In this document: piece after piece, positions 48,896 to 61,041 of the stretch
How the letters are laid out: every line of letters starts with the position of its first letter
Numbering within the stretch: the first letter of the stretch is position 1
From: Diprion similis
Lineage: Eukaryota; Arthropoda; Insecta; Hymenoptera; Diprionidae
Reading direction: 5' to 3'
DNA length: 64,000 nt
Assembly: GCF_021155765.1 (NCBI RefSeq)
Contig: NC_060107.1
Span: 7,612,501 to 7,676,500 of the forward strand
Translations under genes and position numbers: made by a program
The notes under the pieces: generated by a model
Told to the model about the DNA's origin: nothing
Database searches by the model: none
What the model saw: the letters and a program-made list of their open reading frames with translations, nothing else

Positions 48896-49479
48896 AAAGA
48901 GGATTAGTGATCAGTACAAGCGTGAACGCCTAGCGATAAAGTCGAGCGATAATTAACATATTACCATTGATGTTGGCTCGTTGTTTTCGTGTTCATTTTG
49001 TTGTTATAATTTATTTGCTTAATTGAAATTCTTCGTAAATTCGAATCAGATAAAGTCGAGAGATAATATTCCTTCATAGATAACATATTAAAGTGTTACT
49101 GATTTTATTCTTATTTTAATTTATTTCTTCTTCTTTTGTTCCAATTAAATTTCTTTCATGTTTAACAAAAGATTTTATCTTGTTTTATCAGGTTATAAAT
49201 CGTCGACTGGCAACTTCTAAAGACGGTTCGGGCTTGTGTCTTATGGGTTGCGTGTAAATGATTCCGCCGATAAAGAAGCTGCCTGCTCGCTAACACGGCT
49301 TCTATGGGCCCAGACCCACTTACCCACCGAGTACCAGTCACGAAAATTTGCCTCGGAGTAATCGTCTTTAAATTATTGTGTCAAAGTGTATAAACAGTGA
49401 TTATCCGTCATTATATTTTCGAGGCGGTCTTCTTTCACCGTTTTCAACAAGCAGACCTCGTTTGTCCCTCATCGGTCTA

Positions 49480-49498
49480 ATGGACCAACAGTATGAAG
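49480..49498 (+). CDS. Likely first coding exon (MDQQYE...) of a plus-strand gene
   Basis: A GC-richer leader (about 49200-49479) precedes an ATG reading MDQQYE, followed at once by a strong donor GAAG|GTAAGC in phase 1. This is a common layout for a short first coding exon. No following exon could be assigned within the window: the open frames at 50567-50848 and 51508-51939 do not look coding. The gene starts about 1.5 kb from the divergent Sce start. Confidence 0.4.
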
Positions 49499-50906
49499 GT
49501 AAGCAAAAAATACTCGAATGTTCATCTCTGTATTTGGAAAACTTGCAATAAATAGATGCAATTGGGTTCAAAATAATAATTTTTTTAAACTTAAGTTATG
49601 AAATTGAGTTTATGTATTACAACAGCACATGCAAATTGCTATAGTTTGGTTCATCACAAACTAACGAGAGCGTTTCATTCGAAAGACTGTAAATTCTTGG
49701 TATTTGACGAGTAACAAATTTTTCTACCAGACGTTTTAAAAAATATCTTTACACCATAATCTACGTTGTCCCCAATAAACAGTTGCACGCGATAGTGAAA
49801 ATCTATTCGGAAATTTTATTGGCGAAAACGGAAAGAATTTTCTTGAAATCCGTAAATTATCTGCTGAAGAGTATAAACACCGTTATAATAATCTCCTATT
49901 TGAAATTATGGGTATAATGCGCTGAACGGGAATATATTCGCTGTGACAATTTCTTGTTCATCCCGGTTTATCTTTTTTTTTTCTCTTTTGTTTCTCCGGG
50001 TTTTTTTCCCTCACTAATCAAAATGAGAAATTCTTAAAAGGTATCAGCAATTAACTGTGATGTTATTTAAATATTTAAATATTCCGCAAGAACGTGTATC
50101 TCCATTGGTGCACTTATTTATACTACAATATTTATGGGAGTATATATTGCCACTTAGGGCATGGAATTGAAATGTATTTTTGAACTGGTTTCAGTTTTTT
50201 TTAAACTATGTCGTCAGCATATTTTTTAAATCCACTTTATTTACATTGTTTGAAAATTTTACTTTGATCTATGATCAATATCGTCTAATTGATTCGAAAT
50301 GATTAAAAAATGCGTTCGAAAAGTATACATTCAGTACATTTATCTTTTTCCTTGGAGAAAGATGCTATTGAAATTTTCAATCAATATGTGATCCTTGTAT
50401 TATACCGTTAAAAAAAATTTAATCCAAGACTTGGAACTCGCGATATTCGGCAGCTGCTGCAGTTAATTGCGAGAAATTCACGATTTAAAGGGTACTTAAT
50501 CTGATTTCTTACGACAACTGCTTTTACTTTGACTCGAGATGTATAATATATATTCAACTGCGAGAGGTGACTGACTTCTATCTGATTATACGATTTAAAG
50601 CACTACAAGTTTCTCGTCAACTACTGCTTAACGCAGTTCACCGCATTTGCAGAAAAAAAAGGAATCGAAATAATCAGACAGTTCAGTATTTCAAATATTA
50701 TGTTCCTGTTGTTGACGGGATGAAAATAGACGTGGTGAGGAAAAAAAACGAAAATTTTAACTCGCAGTTAATTAAAATTACCTGTAATTTTGATCACAGG
50801 TTGTCACGATCACTGTTTGTTCAATACGTAGAACTTGTAAACCAGTAACGTAAAACATGAGTAACACAGTTATATACATGTACATGACACGTGGAAATAT
50901 ATAATC

Positions 50907-50909
<3 letters not shown>

Positions 50910-50965
<56 letters not shown>

Positions 50966-50979
50966 TATATGTACTATAT
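50910..50979. repeat. (TA)n microsatellite
   Basis: Long, nearly pure TA tract. It produces the Tyr/Ile-rich minus frame at 50778-51080, which is not a gene. Confidence 0.95.
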
Positions 50980-51185
50980 CTATATTGCCTCAACGATGTC
51001 GGCGAACGTGATAATTTTGCAAGTCGTAAAACCTGCGGTGAATATATTATTACAGCTACATTCTCAATTTTCGTATACACTCGAGTATGCTGGGTTATAG
51101 GACTTATAGGTGTGTATTTCTACTACAGAGCGTGTATAAATATATTGATGTATAATCATACTACGAATAATTGGGATTCCGGATT

Positions 51186-51765
51186 GGTTGAAATTCCGAT
51201 TTTGTAAAATTTGGAAAGCGCCAAACTTCGAATTTTTTTTTTTCTTTTCTCTTGTGACGAAACTTGACGTAAAAAAATCAAACTTTGACGAAATATCAAA
51301 GTTTCAAATGGTTCGAAACCCGACGGTTAAAGTTCCGGAAGTCTGAAGTTCCAAAGGGTCAAAATTCCGAAAGGATAAAATGTCGAAAGGGGACATAATT
51401 CCGAAAAATCAAAGTTCCTAAAGTAAGAAAATAAGAAAATTTTAAAATCTGTAGCTTCGAAATTCCGAAGGATCAAAGGATATTCAGTTCTTTGAAATTC
51501 TGGCTCGGTGAAATTTCTCCACCTTGATCTTTTTGTTCTGGATTTTCGATTTTTTACATCCGGAATCCTGCTCATTCGTACTCGCCGACTAAACTACGCT
51601 GTGTTAGTATATTTTATTTTTCAAACTTTACTCTATCGGAACTTCATTTTTCGGAATTTTACTTTTCGGGATTATGAGTCTTCGACTTTCCGACCATTCG
51701 AAACTTCGTTATTTCGTAAAAGTCTAATTTCTTTACCTCAAGTATCGCCAGCAAATAATTTGGAA
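51186..51765. repeat. Quasi-palindromic repeat region, family E copy 1
   Basis: The left half is built of short degenerate units around AAAGTTCCGAAAG; the right half carries their complements (CTTTCGGAA, CGGAACTT). Examples are GTTTCAAATGGTTCGAAAC at 51301 against GACCATTCGAAAC near 51689. The left edge, GGTTGAAATTCCGAT with AAAGCGCCAAACTTCG, and the right edge, CTCAAGTATCGCCAGCAAAT, both have counterparts at 62017-62130. Confidence 0.55.
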
Positions 51766-52910
51766 TTAAGCACTTTTGAAACTTTTCAAATTCGGAACTT
51801 GGCATTGAAGGATCGCCGCGTAGCTGGAGCATCATCATTCATATTACTGCAGAGACAAATAAAAGCGTTAGTCAATGGCTATTCACTAGGAAACATGCAG
51901 GATTATTCGTACAGTCCTTATAGGAACAGAGGCCGATAAACTCGGTTTTCAAGGCTCGAACGCTGCACGCGGACACGCTTCTTGGTGCCTAATATGCAAG
52001 GAAGTAACACGGTTTACTCTGCGTGCGTTACTTCACTCCGTCATGCTGATTGTGAGCTGAACTAAACGGGGCTTATTTTACTATTTTGCAGATTTTTTCA
52101 CAAGCTTAGTTAAGCCGGGTTTGCTTTATCAATCTTTTTCTTTCCTGTTTCCAACCATCTTGGACGAACATTATTAAAAATCGACCAAACATTTCTCTTC
52201 GAATTGGTACCAGTTATTACATAACTTTTCCAAATCTTTATAGTTATAGTTATTTTGAAGTATCAGAAAATAATACAATTCGACAAAGAAAAAAGCTTTT
52301 TAACCACTTCTCACTGCGAAAAACAGTTTATTATTAAACGTCATCGTAGGTTATCTCTATGAAAAAAAAGGTCGGAATATCAGCAATGGCTGCAGAGCTT
52401 GAACAAATCCGTTTAAAAAATTTGCAAGTATTTATTTTTTACATCCGTAGTAGTTTCGACCACCATTTTAAATCTACGGTTTTCATATCGAAAAATATCG
52501 ATCATAGAAACTAGATTGCCACGACAAAAGTTGTAGATAATTAAATTCCCCACAAGTTTAGTCCTGACTATTTCGAATGAAACGTAGAAAATGGGCGAGT
52601 TATTTGACGAAAAGAAATTCCCCAAGAAATTGAAAATTGCGAACTCAAACCACCATCGACTCTCCCCTCAAGCGATTAGAAAAGAAATCAGTTCTACCGA
52701 AAAATTTCAATTTCAAACGTATTATACATCCATTCGGTCTGGACTCGTAAGACCAAGTGCAACGCCGTAAGACGAAGCAGGGTGTAAAAAATTGCGGCAT
52801 TACAGTTTTATCCGAGAAGCGGGAATTCTCCGAGTGCGATCAATCCGCAACGCGGGCGCAATTCGAAATGAATATAAAAGCTCCTAGGCTCTGTGGCCGA
52901 CCGGATAGCG

Positions 52911-52941
52911 CTGGCCTAGCCTGGCCTAGCCTGGCCTAGCC
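52911..52941. repeat. Three copies of CTGGCCTAGC
   Basis: Perfect 10-base tandem repeat, GC-rich. Confidence 0.95.
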
Positions 52942-53470
52942 GACATCTAACACCATCTCGGTCAGCCCGTCTCTTGCGGCAAGTTAAGTAGGCAGGCATA
53001 CATACTCGCACTTATAACAACCGCATGATATAACGTATAACAGTATGCGTGCAATGAAACCCAGTATTCGTGTGTGGTTCACGCTGCTATGCACACATAC
53101 ACACACAACAAATATTGTGTACCGTAGCTAAGAAATAAGCGGTCCAAAAAACGCGTGTCAGTACACATGCAGTCGACTCACGAACAAGGCTGCCAGCCAG
53201 CCTGCGGTTGCATCGCGCTGCACCTTCGGCCAACCACTGCAGTAAATCTGCAGTGCACGTGTATATATATATATATGTGCGTTATACTCTATGAAAAGAA
53301 TCTGCTATTTGATTTTTTTTCCTTTTTTTTTTTTTTTTTTTTTTTCTTCAAATTTCAAGTCCCAAATATTGTTCCAAATGACGAAAAAATTTGTTTTAAA
53401 TTATGGAATTTTTGTAACTCGTCAAACGCATTAGAGTACTGATATAACTGGAACGTATTTTTTTTTAAGG

Positions 53471-53634
53471 AATTGAACGCTTTGCAAAAAAGATCCCTTA
53501 TCATTTTATGATAAATTTACTCTTTCAAAAGTTATATTTAAGGTCAAAAGGTATTTGAGGACTATAAGTAACTTTTGAAAGAGTAGATTTATCATAAAAT
53601 AATAAGAAACCTTTTTTATAGAGCGTTCAATTCC
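53471..53634. mobile_element. Hairpin MITE of about 165 bp
   Basis: The left arm GGAATTGAACGCTTTGCAAA continuing to TTATGATAAATTTACTCTTT is complementary to the right arm AAAGAGTAGATTTATCATAA continuing to GAGCGTTCAATTCC. Each arm is about 75 bases with a short centre, so the stem is nearly perfect. Confidence 0.75.
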
Positions 53635-55061
53635 GTACGAAAATATGTTTTACTCTCATGTATGAGGGTAAAACTTGGACAGCATCTTTTTTTCGTTATT
53701 TCAAACAATATTTTCGACTTGAATTTTGAAAAAAATGGTCGATTTTTTTCTTCTTTTATACTATCTCATGCACATACGTACAGATTTATTATCCATATGT
53801 ATAATTGTATACGTATATCATAATAACGATGAAACGCAATCGGCGAATACGTCCTCCTTGTAACTTCTTTCGCACAATATTACCGTTACGTTATTCATAT
53901 ACGTGTATGTGTATAACGTAGGTATAAGTATGCATATTATTTGCGCGAACAACATTTATTTCAACCTCTTGTATTATCATTCTTCGCATTTTATGAGGAC
54001 ACATTATATGTTATATATTTAAATCCCACGTCGTTAAATGGACATCAACTTCAGTCACATTTGTAAAATAAAAAAGACTCGGGACTGGAGCTTTCGCAAA
54101 TGGTTTTTTTTTTCATTTTTTTTTTCTTTCAATCACAAATTAACGTTTCATTACCATTGCTCGATTATTACCCGCAAATTAGTATATTTAATTACAATAT
54201 AAAAGTACCGCTATCATGAACGTGTATGAATTGTATGCAGATTTTTTCTTTTTATTTAACCCTTTTTTTTCACTTTTCGAAAGCAAAGAGTTCACAGTCA
54301 TTAAAATCAAAAAGATACATTAAAGAAATTCAGATCAATTGAAATATGGTAATTCAAACGAAAATTGAGAGTTTCAAATAAACTTGTTATTTTTATATAC
54401 ACGGTATTAATTAATTTGGCAGAAATTTATGCAAGTTTGTTCCAATGATTTTCGGTATCGTGTCTCCGATTCCGTGATTCATCAATACTGCAGTTGCATC
54501 TGTGCGTAAGTTACGTTAGGCAAATAGTATCAACTACACACTTTTTAACGTTCTCTCGTAAAATGGTGACTAAGCTGTTATAAAAGGTATTATACGCTTT
54601 CATCGTTATGTCGATGTTAGAATGCATAAATGAGAGAAAGTGAATCATGATACATAAATTTGTATATTATAGGTATATACATATATAAACGTTCGTATTT
54701 CTGATACTACTCCAATTTTGACCACTGTCGGTAAACTCGATGGGCAAAATTATATTCAGAAGTAACCGAGGCGTGTCCCATTTCCTCGCCGAATATATTT
54801 ATTTAGAGTGATTTCCTTACACGACTGAATAGTCCCGCGTATGCTAAAATTTAATGCGCATGCGCTACATGTAATCCGGGACCGGCTATTCGCCAGGGCA
54901 ACCAAATTGAATAATGTGAAACCTCAAAATTTTTAGGTTAGCCCTGGTAGCCCTGCATGGCGAATAACTGATCTCAGATTGTAGCGCGTGCGCATCATGT
55001 TTGAGCAGACGACGGTTTGCGCAGTCGTTAGGAATTCACTCGGTATACATCCGTATCTATA

Positions 55062-55759
55062 TGGGGAATTCCATGCGAATTCAACCAACGACGTCTGATG
55101 CTCACCATTATTGCTTTTGTTTAAAATTTTTTTGAAACAGTGTCCGGGATTTTTAATTTCCTGGTTAATTGTTTATAAATATTGAGAATGATTTTGAAAA
55201 GGAAGTTTTTTGAAAATTTTCAAAAACTATATTTTATATTCCAAACATTACAATACCGGACCCGTGATAAAACAATTAAAAAAATTAATTTTTTTTAGAT
55301 AACTAAAACATTGTTCAAACTGCATGAAAATTCCTGACAATTTTCAAAACTTGTATTTTTCAATTAGAATATTTCTAGACCGGTTTCAGTACAAAATTAA
55401 TGAAAACAAGTTTAAAATGCCAAAAAAAGACAAAAACGCTCCACAGTGAAATCGGTCTAGAAATCTTCCTGGTGAAAAATAGAAGTTTCGAGATTTTTCA
55501 GACCGTTCGTACAATTTTATAGTTAACCAACCAAATTGAAAGTGCTGAAACAAATGGAAAAAATGGGCCTATCACGGGCCCGCTCCTGAAATTTTTGGAA
55601 CAGAAAATACACTTTCTGAACCTAAGAAAGCAGTTGGTTAAAAAATATGAAAAAATTCAGACAGTACGTCTCAGAGTTGGGACAATTGCAGAAAAAAAAT
55701 TGAACCAAATTAGAAATGATGAGGATCAGACGTTGATCGAGCTCGCATGGAATTTCCCA
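55062..55759. mobile_element. TIR element family B, copy 3 (0.7 kb)
   Basis: Left end TGGGGAATTCCATGCGAATT and right end CTCGCATGGAATTTCCCA, with TA beside each. The interior repeats boxes seen in the other copies, including GAAACAGTGTCCGGG and TTTATAAATATTGAGAATG, and contains several internal ATTTCTAGACCGGTTT-type segments in both orientations. Non-coding. Confidence 0.75.
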
Positions 55760-56699
55760 TATATACCAACATAATCTCTTTCTGCCTGTTTCTTCCTTAA
55801 CTTCTTCCTTGCATAGAAGGCACGGAATCGGTAGAAATGACGGTAAATTAGACAAAACATCTAGTCCGTTGCGACTAGATCTTCAATAAAATAAACTCCA
55901 GTTTATGATATGGTATATACCTAAGATATTTTACGTACTCGGTATACCTATAACGTGAAATTGGCGCACCTATTATTGCGTCACACAGTACCTAGGTATC
56001 TGTATAATGTAGGTACGTACCTACAACGCTTGCACATTATGCTGGTACGTATAGAGATGCCGCTGACAAGTATTAGGTACGCTTGTGATATACCAAACAA
56101 CCATTCATTGGCATCAGACGTTGTAACGATGCGGAAAATTTATGCACTGGCGGTGCCATTCAGGGCTGGACAAATTGCTTTTGCAGGAATACACCATAGA
56201 TATATATTCGAAGTGAAAAATGTTCCGACATCTAGTGTCAAATTCGCATTCAGAATACTGATTCCATAATGTTAACTGTTTCTTTAATCGCTGGTACTTT
56301 AAATAAGTGGATAAAATGTTGCGAAATATTATACCTCAAATTCGCGTACGTGTTATGGAAATTAATTGCGATTTTCGAAAGATTCGTCGTTTTGTAATTC
56401 TGTAATGAAAATTGAAACGCTTTGAAATTTGCTCGTAGGTATACCTGATGGAGAATTTTCAAAACGTATGTCAAGTAACATTATCAGAAAATATCTGAGA
56501 AAAACCATCATGTTAACGTAAATAAAATAACACCCCTTAAAAAATGTATGCGATGTAAATTATTCTTATAGAAAATTCGAGTAACGCGAGTATGAATTGA
56601 CGAATCGCCAATCTAATGTAAAAATTGAATGATCAGAACGCGTTGAACCTGATAAAATATTTCCTCCCCTCCTTATCAACTTTCGCTACCAAATCGCCG

Positions 56700-57125
56700 T
56701 TTGGCACTTGGCACAATTTTCTGGAAAAGTGATAGATTCTTCAACTCAGCGTCTCTTCTTCGACGCAAATTGACAGATTGGCAGGTTTGGCAGGTTTGGC
56801 TTGACCTCCGAGGCAAAAAGCCGGGTTGCGGCAGGTCGCGAGTTGACCTAGAGTCCGGTGATCAGGACGAAGGAAGGAATCAACGGTGTGCCGTAATGGT
56901 GTTCTCTGTGCGGTGCAGGTGCCTACTCAGGTGAGCGGTGCAACTCGACGTCAAGTTGTACTTGAAAAGGCAGACCCAATACCCTCCTAAAGCTGCGGTA
57001 GCATTCACTAGCAGTTCGTGTCGAATCCTCGGCTCCGCTGCAGTCGGCCAGCAGCCGCGGTATACGATTTTGAATTCGAATTGAAATCACAGCCTTTGCT
57101 TTTAACCTCCATGCGTGCATGGATC
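56700..57125. other. GC-richer patch with coding-like frames
   Basis: On the plus strand ATGGTGTTCTCTGTGCGGTG begins at about 56896 and is followed by a very good donor ACTCAG|GTGAGC at 56931, which could be a first exon. On the minus strand an ATG at 57120 opens 65 codons (MHAWRLKAKAVISIRIQN and on) to TAG at 56923. The two conflict and neither has a partner exon. Confidence 0.2.
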
Positions 57126-57129
57126 ATAG

Positions 57130-58590
57130 ATCCAATCGGCCGAGCGAATCGCGCGCGGGCATTCGAGCGACAAATTTAACAAATTGACGCCAGAAAACCT
57201 GATTCCGAGAGCCTCCAGCTCCTGTTAAAAGGTTGGCTCGAATAAAGTAACAGTAAAAATAGAGTCAATCTCGCAGAGACGGATCGCCGGTTACACGTCT
57301 CGATCTATCGCTCTATTCCACAATTTTTAACAACTATATCGCTTTACGTACGCGTAGTTTACCGCATTCGCGGATATATTATTCTACGGAGTGTAACTAA
57401 TAACGAGGGCGACGCGTCACGGATGAACAACCGAAAGGATGATAATAATAATTATACCGATAATAATATCAATGCTAGTGTAGCAGTTTTTTCAACTATC
57501 TTATTTCCGCTCGATCGGTCGATTACATAAATAACGGTTTGCGTTCTTATAAATACTGTATTCTTAATTTTATCCCCAAATTTTATGTGAACGAAGTGCG
57601 AGTGTTCTAATTTACCATTTTAATTACAGTTGACTAACGTTGTTCTAATTGATTTTCTACCATGACTGTATTCCAGTGGGATTTCTTTTATGTTATATAA
57701 ATAATACACATATTCTAATACATGCATTATGCCGCGGCCAAATATTAATAATCACGTGGATAAAGCTGCGCACCTGCAATAAAAATATTTGAATATATAA
57801 CGTGGATTAAATAAGTGCAACGCGTTAATTTTTACGAAAATCAAGCGAACATTTCGACGTGCAAACTTCCGATTTGCACGATTTATGATCTGCAATCAGG
57901 TCCGGAACCCAGTTTTAATCTCATTATAAACTCGCGTCGTTGCGTCAGGATATTGCACAATCCGTATTGAGCCGTGATCGTTTAAACTTTACCGATTTCT
58001 ATTTGCAGATCGTTCATACAGTGCGGCGAAAAGTAAAAGCACGAGATAGTAAATGAAACCGTTAACGCCGAATTCACTAATTTGCAAAATATTCGGCGCA
58101 AACGTTGAGCTTTTTAAATTATCGACTAAAAACTGTTATAATTGGTCCGTTGACACGAATCGTAAATCGTTCTCTTGTGCGAGATGTAAATCGTTGTCGA
58201 ATATTAACTTCGTTAACAGTTAAACCCGCATTTGTAGGTATATCTTATGAAAATTAAATTCTATTAAACCTCTTCGACCCTGCGTTCGCATAGTCGTTAG
58301 GTTTACCCGTTGCTTCGGCTTACCAGTATGCGGAAATTGTGGTCCAGAAACTCGCGGGTCGCGAGTGACCTGTCGGTCATACCGCGATGAGATGTAACAA
58401 ATTGTAAAAGCTGTGCATGAGAGAAAACGGGAAAGCTTGACTGCGCGGGTTGTGAGTAAAGTCAATTTAATAATCGTGAAAGATAAGTGAAAAGTCAGAG
58501 CTCGATTTTCTCGGGGATATTTTTAATTTTCATAAAACTCGCTCGTCGAGTAAAAGGTGTGCAAATGAATTATAAGTGACCGCAATTTTT
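57130..58590. other. Gene-free stretch
   Basis: AT-rich sequence with short ATA/ATT runs near 57440. Nothing with coding character was recognised. Confidence 0.5.
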
Positions 58591-58594
58591 CGTC

Positions 58595-58803
58595 ATGGGA
58601 AACGCTAAATCGCAACCGTCTCGACCTCGGAGGCCGCTCTACCTGTTCTACCTGATTCACCGGACCTGGAGCATCGTTGTCGACCACCGAAGTGCTGGCA
58701 AGGAGGAAAGATACGAAGATACCGATCGCGAAACCGATTTCAATTCGAGATGCAGCGGCTGCGCCGGCTGCGGTTATCGACAAGATAGTTTATCGTTCGA
58801 CAG
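58595..58803 (+). CDS. Candidate coding exon starting MGNAKSQPSR
   Basis: An ATG in fair context (GTCATGGGA) opens a frame reading MGNAKSQPSRPRRPLYLFYL onward, with a Cys-rich piece (CSGCAGCGY) near its end, up to a strong donor TTCGACAG|GTAAAGT at 58803/58804. An N-terminal MGN could be N-myristoylated. Against it, a second plus frame is open over 58677-58910, a minus frame is open over 58523-58783, and no second exon was found. Confidence 0.3.
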
Positions 58804-58909
58804 GTAAAGTAGAAAAATCTGCCCTCTCCAATGCTGGTAAAACAGCGCGTTGCCTTCAATCGGTAAGGCAGATTACGAATGATCTTCATTCTGTTTTATC
58901 GACCGCGTG

Positions 58910-60997
58910 ATTTTTGTTTGCCAAAAATTTTTGAAATAGTTTATTTTAAATAGTTATCGTTCGAAAATTGCAAAACTTTAATTTCGTTTAATCCTCAACA
59001 TTTTTTGTGCACTTTTTCTGCAGTTTACTTCCTTCCGTGCAGTAAAAATCTATCGATGCACATTTTTTTATTACTTACAACGTGTGCAGAGGTACTGATT
59101 ACATCGGCTACTACTGGTCGGATGTAATTTCAATCCGCCTACTAATTTGCTGAGAGAACGTATAACGTAATATTATTGTTCCTGTAGCAGCTGTCACACG
59201 TAATATATCTCGAACGGGCGAATAATTATCGGATAATATTATGTAATCGCGCTATTGATATTCGTGCGTGAACTATCCATTTATTGTTATTACGATGCCA
59301 TGATACAACTCACGTTGTGCTCCTGTTATGAACACTCGTATAACGTTTCAGAGATTTGCTTATCGCGCGAACTAATTAATTCTTAGCCAAAGGCGAATTT
59401 TATTCGAATGTTTTCATTTTTCTACTTTCTTTCACATACGCTCACACGTAAGCGTCATTATGGGGTTCATTCTCTCGATAAGAAAGATATCGATCAACAA
59501 TTTTACCATTCGCATTATACAATGGTACAATTATTACGTTCGTCGTTTAATAAAAATAAAGTGAGTTAAAAACAAATAAAAATAATAATATCCACAGTGA
59601 CAACTAGCTGCATACCATCACTTTCGTTTAATTTATTGTTTTTTCTTTTCTATTTAAAAAAAAAACACATGTGAACGGTGTAGATTAACTTGTTAATTTC
59701 GTATTTCTTTCGATCTCGTATTCGTTTCTTAATCTTTATTCCAGATTTTTTTTTTCTTTCTCTTTTTTTTTTTTGTTGTACATCTGAGAGCAATTTTCTA
59801 TCGATACTTTCTGATTGAATATATTTATAATATAATTTGACGTGTGAAAACGCGTTTGACACTCTTGATTCCTTCTTCTTGAGTGGGGATCTAACTGTAC
59901 AAGCTACATCATTTTTGTCTTTAACTGTTATTGATATTCAACTATAAAACGCTTTAACTTCTATTTGTTTTGAATAAATATAGCGAAATAATTAACATTC
60001 ACATACTGTGTTTGAATGGGAATCGAAAATAACTTCCTAAACTTAAGCGACTTCTTGTGTATTACTTATTACTTATTATATTGATATTGATATTAAAATA
60101 TCGTCTTTATAATATTGATAATACATCATCGTATTACGTTTGCCGCCTTTAGACCGAGCTTTAGACACATCGTGCGAAGACACTCACTTGCACCTGTCCG
60201 CTTACGGCTTATTGTCACGACTTAGGTTACTGCGCTCCGCTAGTAAGCTGTATGAATTTGAATCAACCGAATATGTTGAAATTACACCTGCATGTATACG
60301 TCGTACGTGCAACTAGTCATAATAAAAGAACGCCGCTGCATTCTTTTACGATGCAACGCGAGGCAATCAGTTTTAAATTTCTCCTCGCCAGTTGTAATCG
60401 TTTGTTTGCCGTGTAAGATGTTGTCGCTTTTTTTTTTATTCACAGAAATATAAAATACGACCATTCGTTGATTATCGTTTTAATCTTATTCGAGCCATTG
60501 AATTCTTTCGATCAATTCACAGTTTAATTTTAAACAAAAACAACGTTTTTTACCCGTTGACGAGTAAGAAATAGAGAAAAAAAGGGGATAATTTTATAAC
60601 GTAATAAATATTTTTCACCTACATAATTATATAAACATAATGCGTTACAGTTTGGTGTAATTTCTACTGCAGTATAATTATGCAGTGTTTTTTCTCGCGT
60701 TAATATTACTTATGGATTACAAAAAAGACAAGTCAAGCTTTCTGTGCGCGTGACGTGTCATTCCGCGTTTCTGTTGGCGATAAGGTAATAAAAGAAGAGA
60801 ATAAAATATAGCAGGAATTTATTACAGTCAATTTTCGGTTTACGATAATAACCTGGTAAATCGGAATATTTGAAAATATGTGATTGAGATTCTTGACGCT
60901 TGTTGGTATATGAATAAAATTCCGTGCGGATGGCAAATATTTAACATGTTTTTTACACTCCCACCTGACTCACAATTAGTATCTTCATTTTCGTTTG

Positions 60998-61041
<44 letters not shown>

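Larger units (their letters stand above)
49500..56690. other. Long gene-free AT-rich stretch, perhaps intron
   Basis: If the 49480 exon is real, this may be its first intron. It contains a TA tract at 50910-50979, the quasi-palindromic family E region at 51186-51765, a 10-mer tandem at 52911-52941, a T run near 53320, a hairpin element at 53471-53634 and the family B element at 55062-55759. No exon was supported. Confidence 0.45.

Noticed and set aside
51508..51939. 143-codon plus ORF
   Set aside because: Lies over the degenerate AAGTTCCGAAAG-type repeat array; the repeated Phe/Arg/Asn pattern reflects the repeat.
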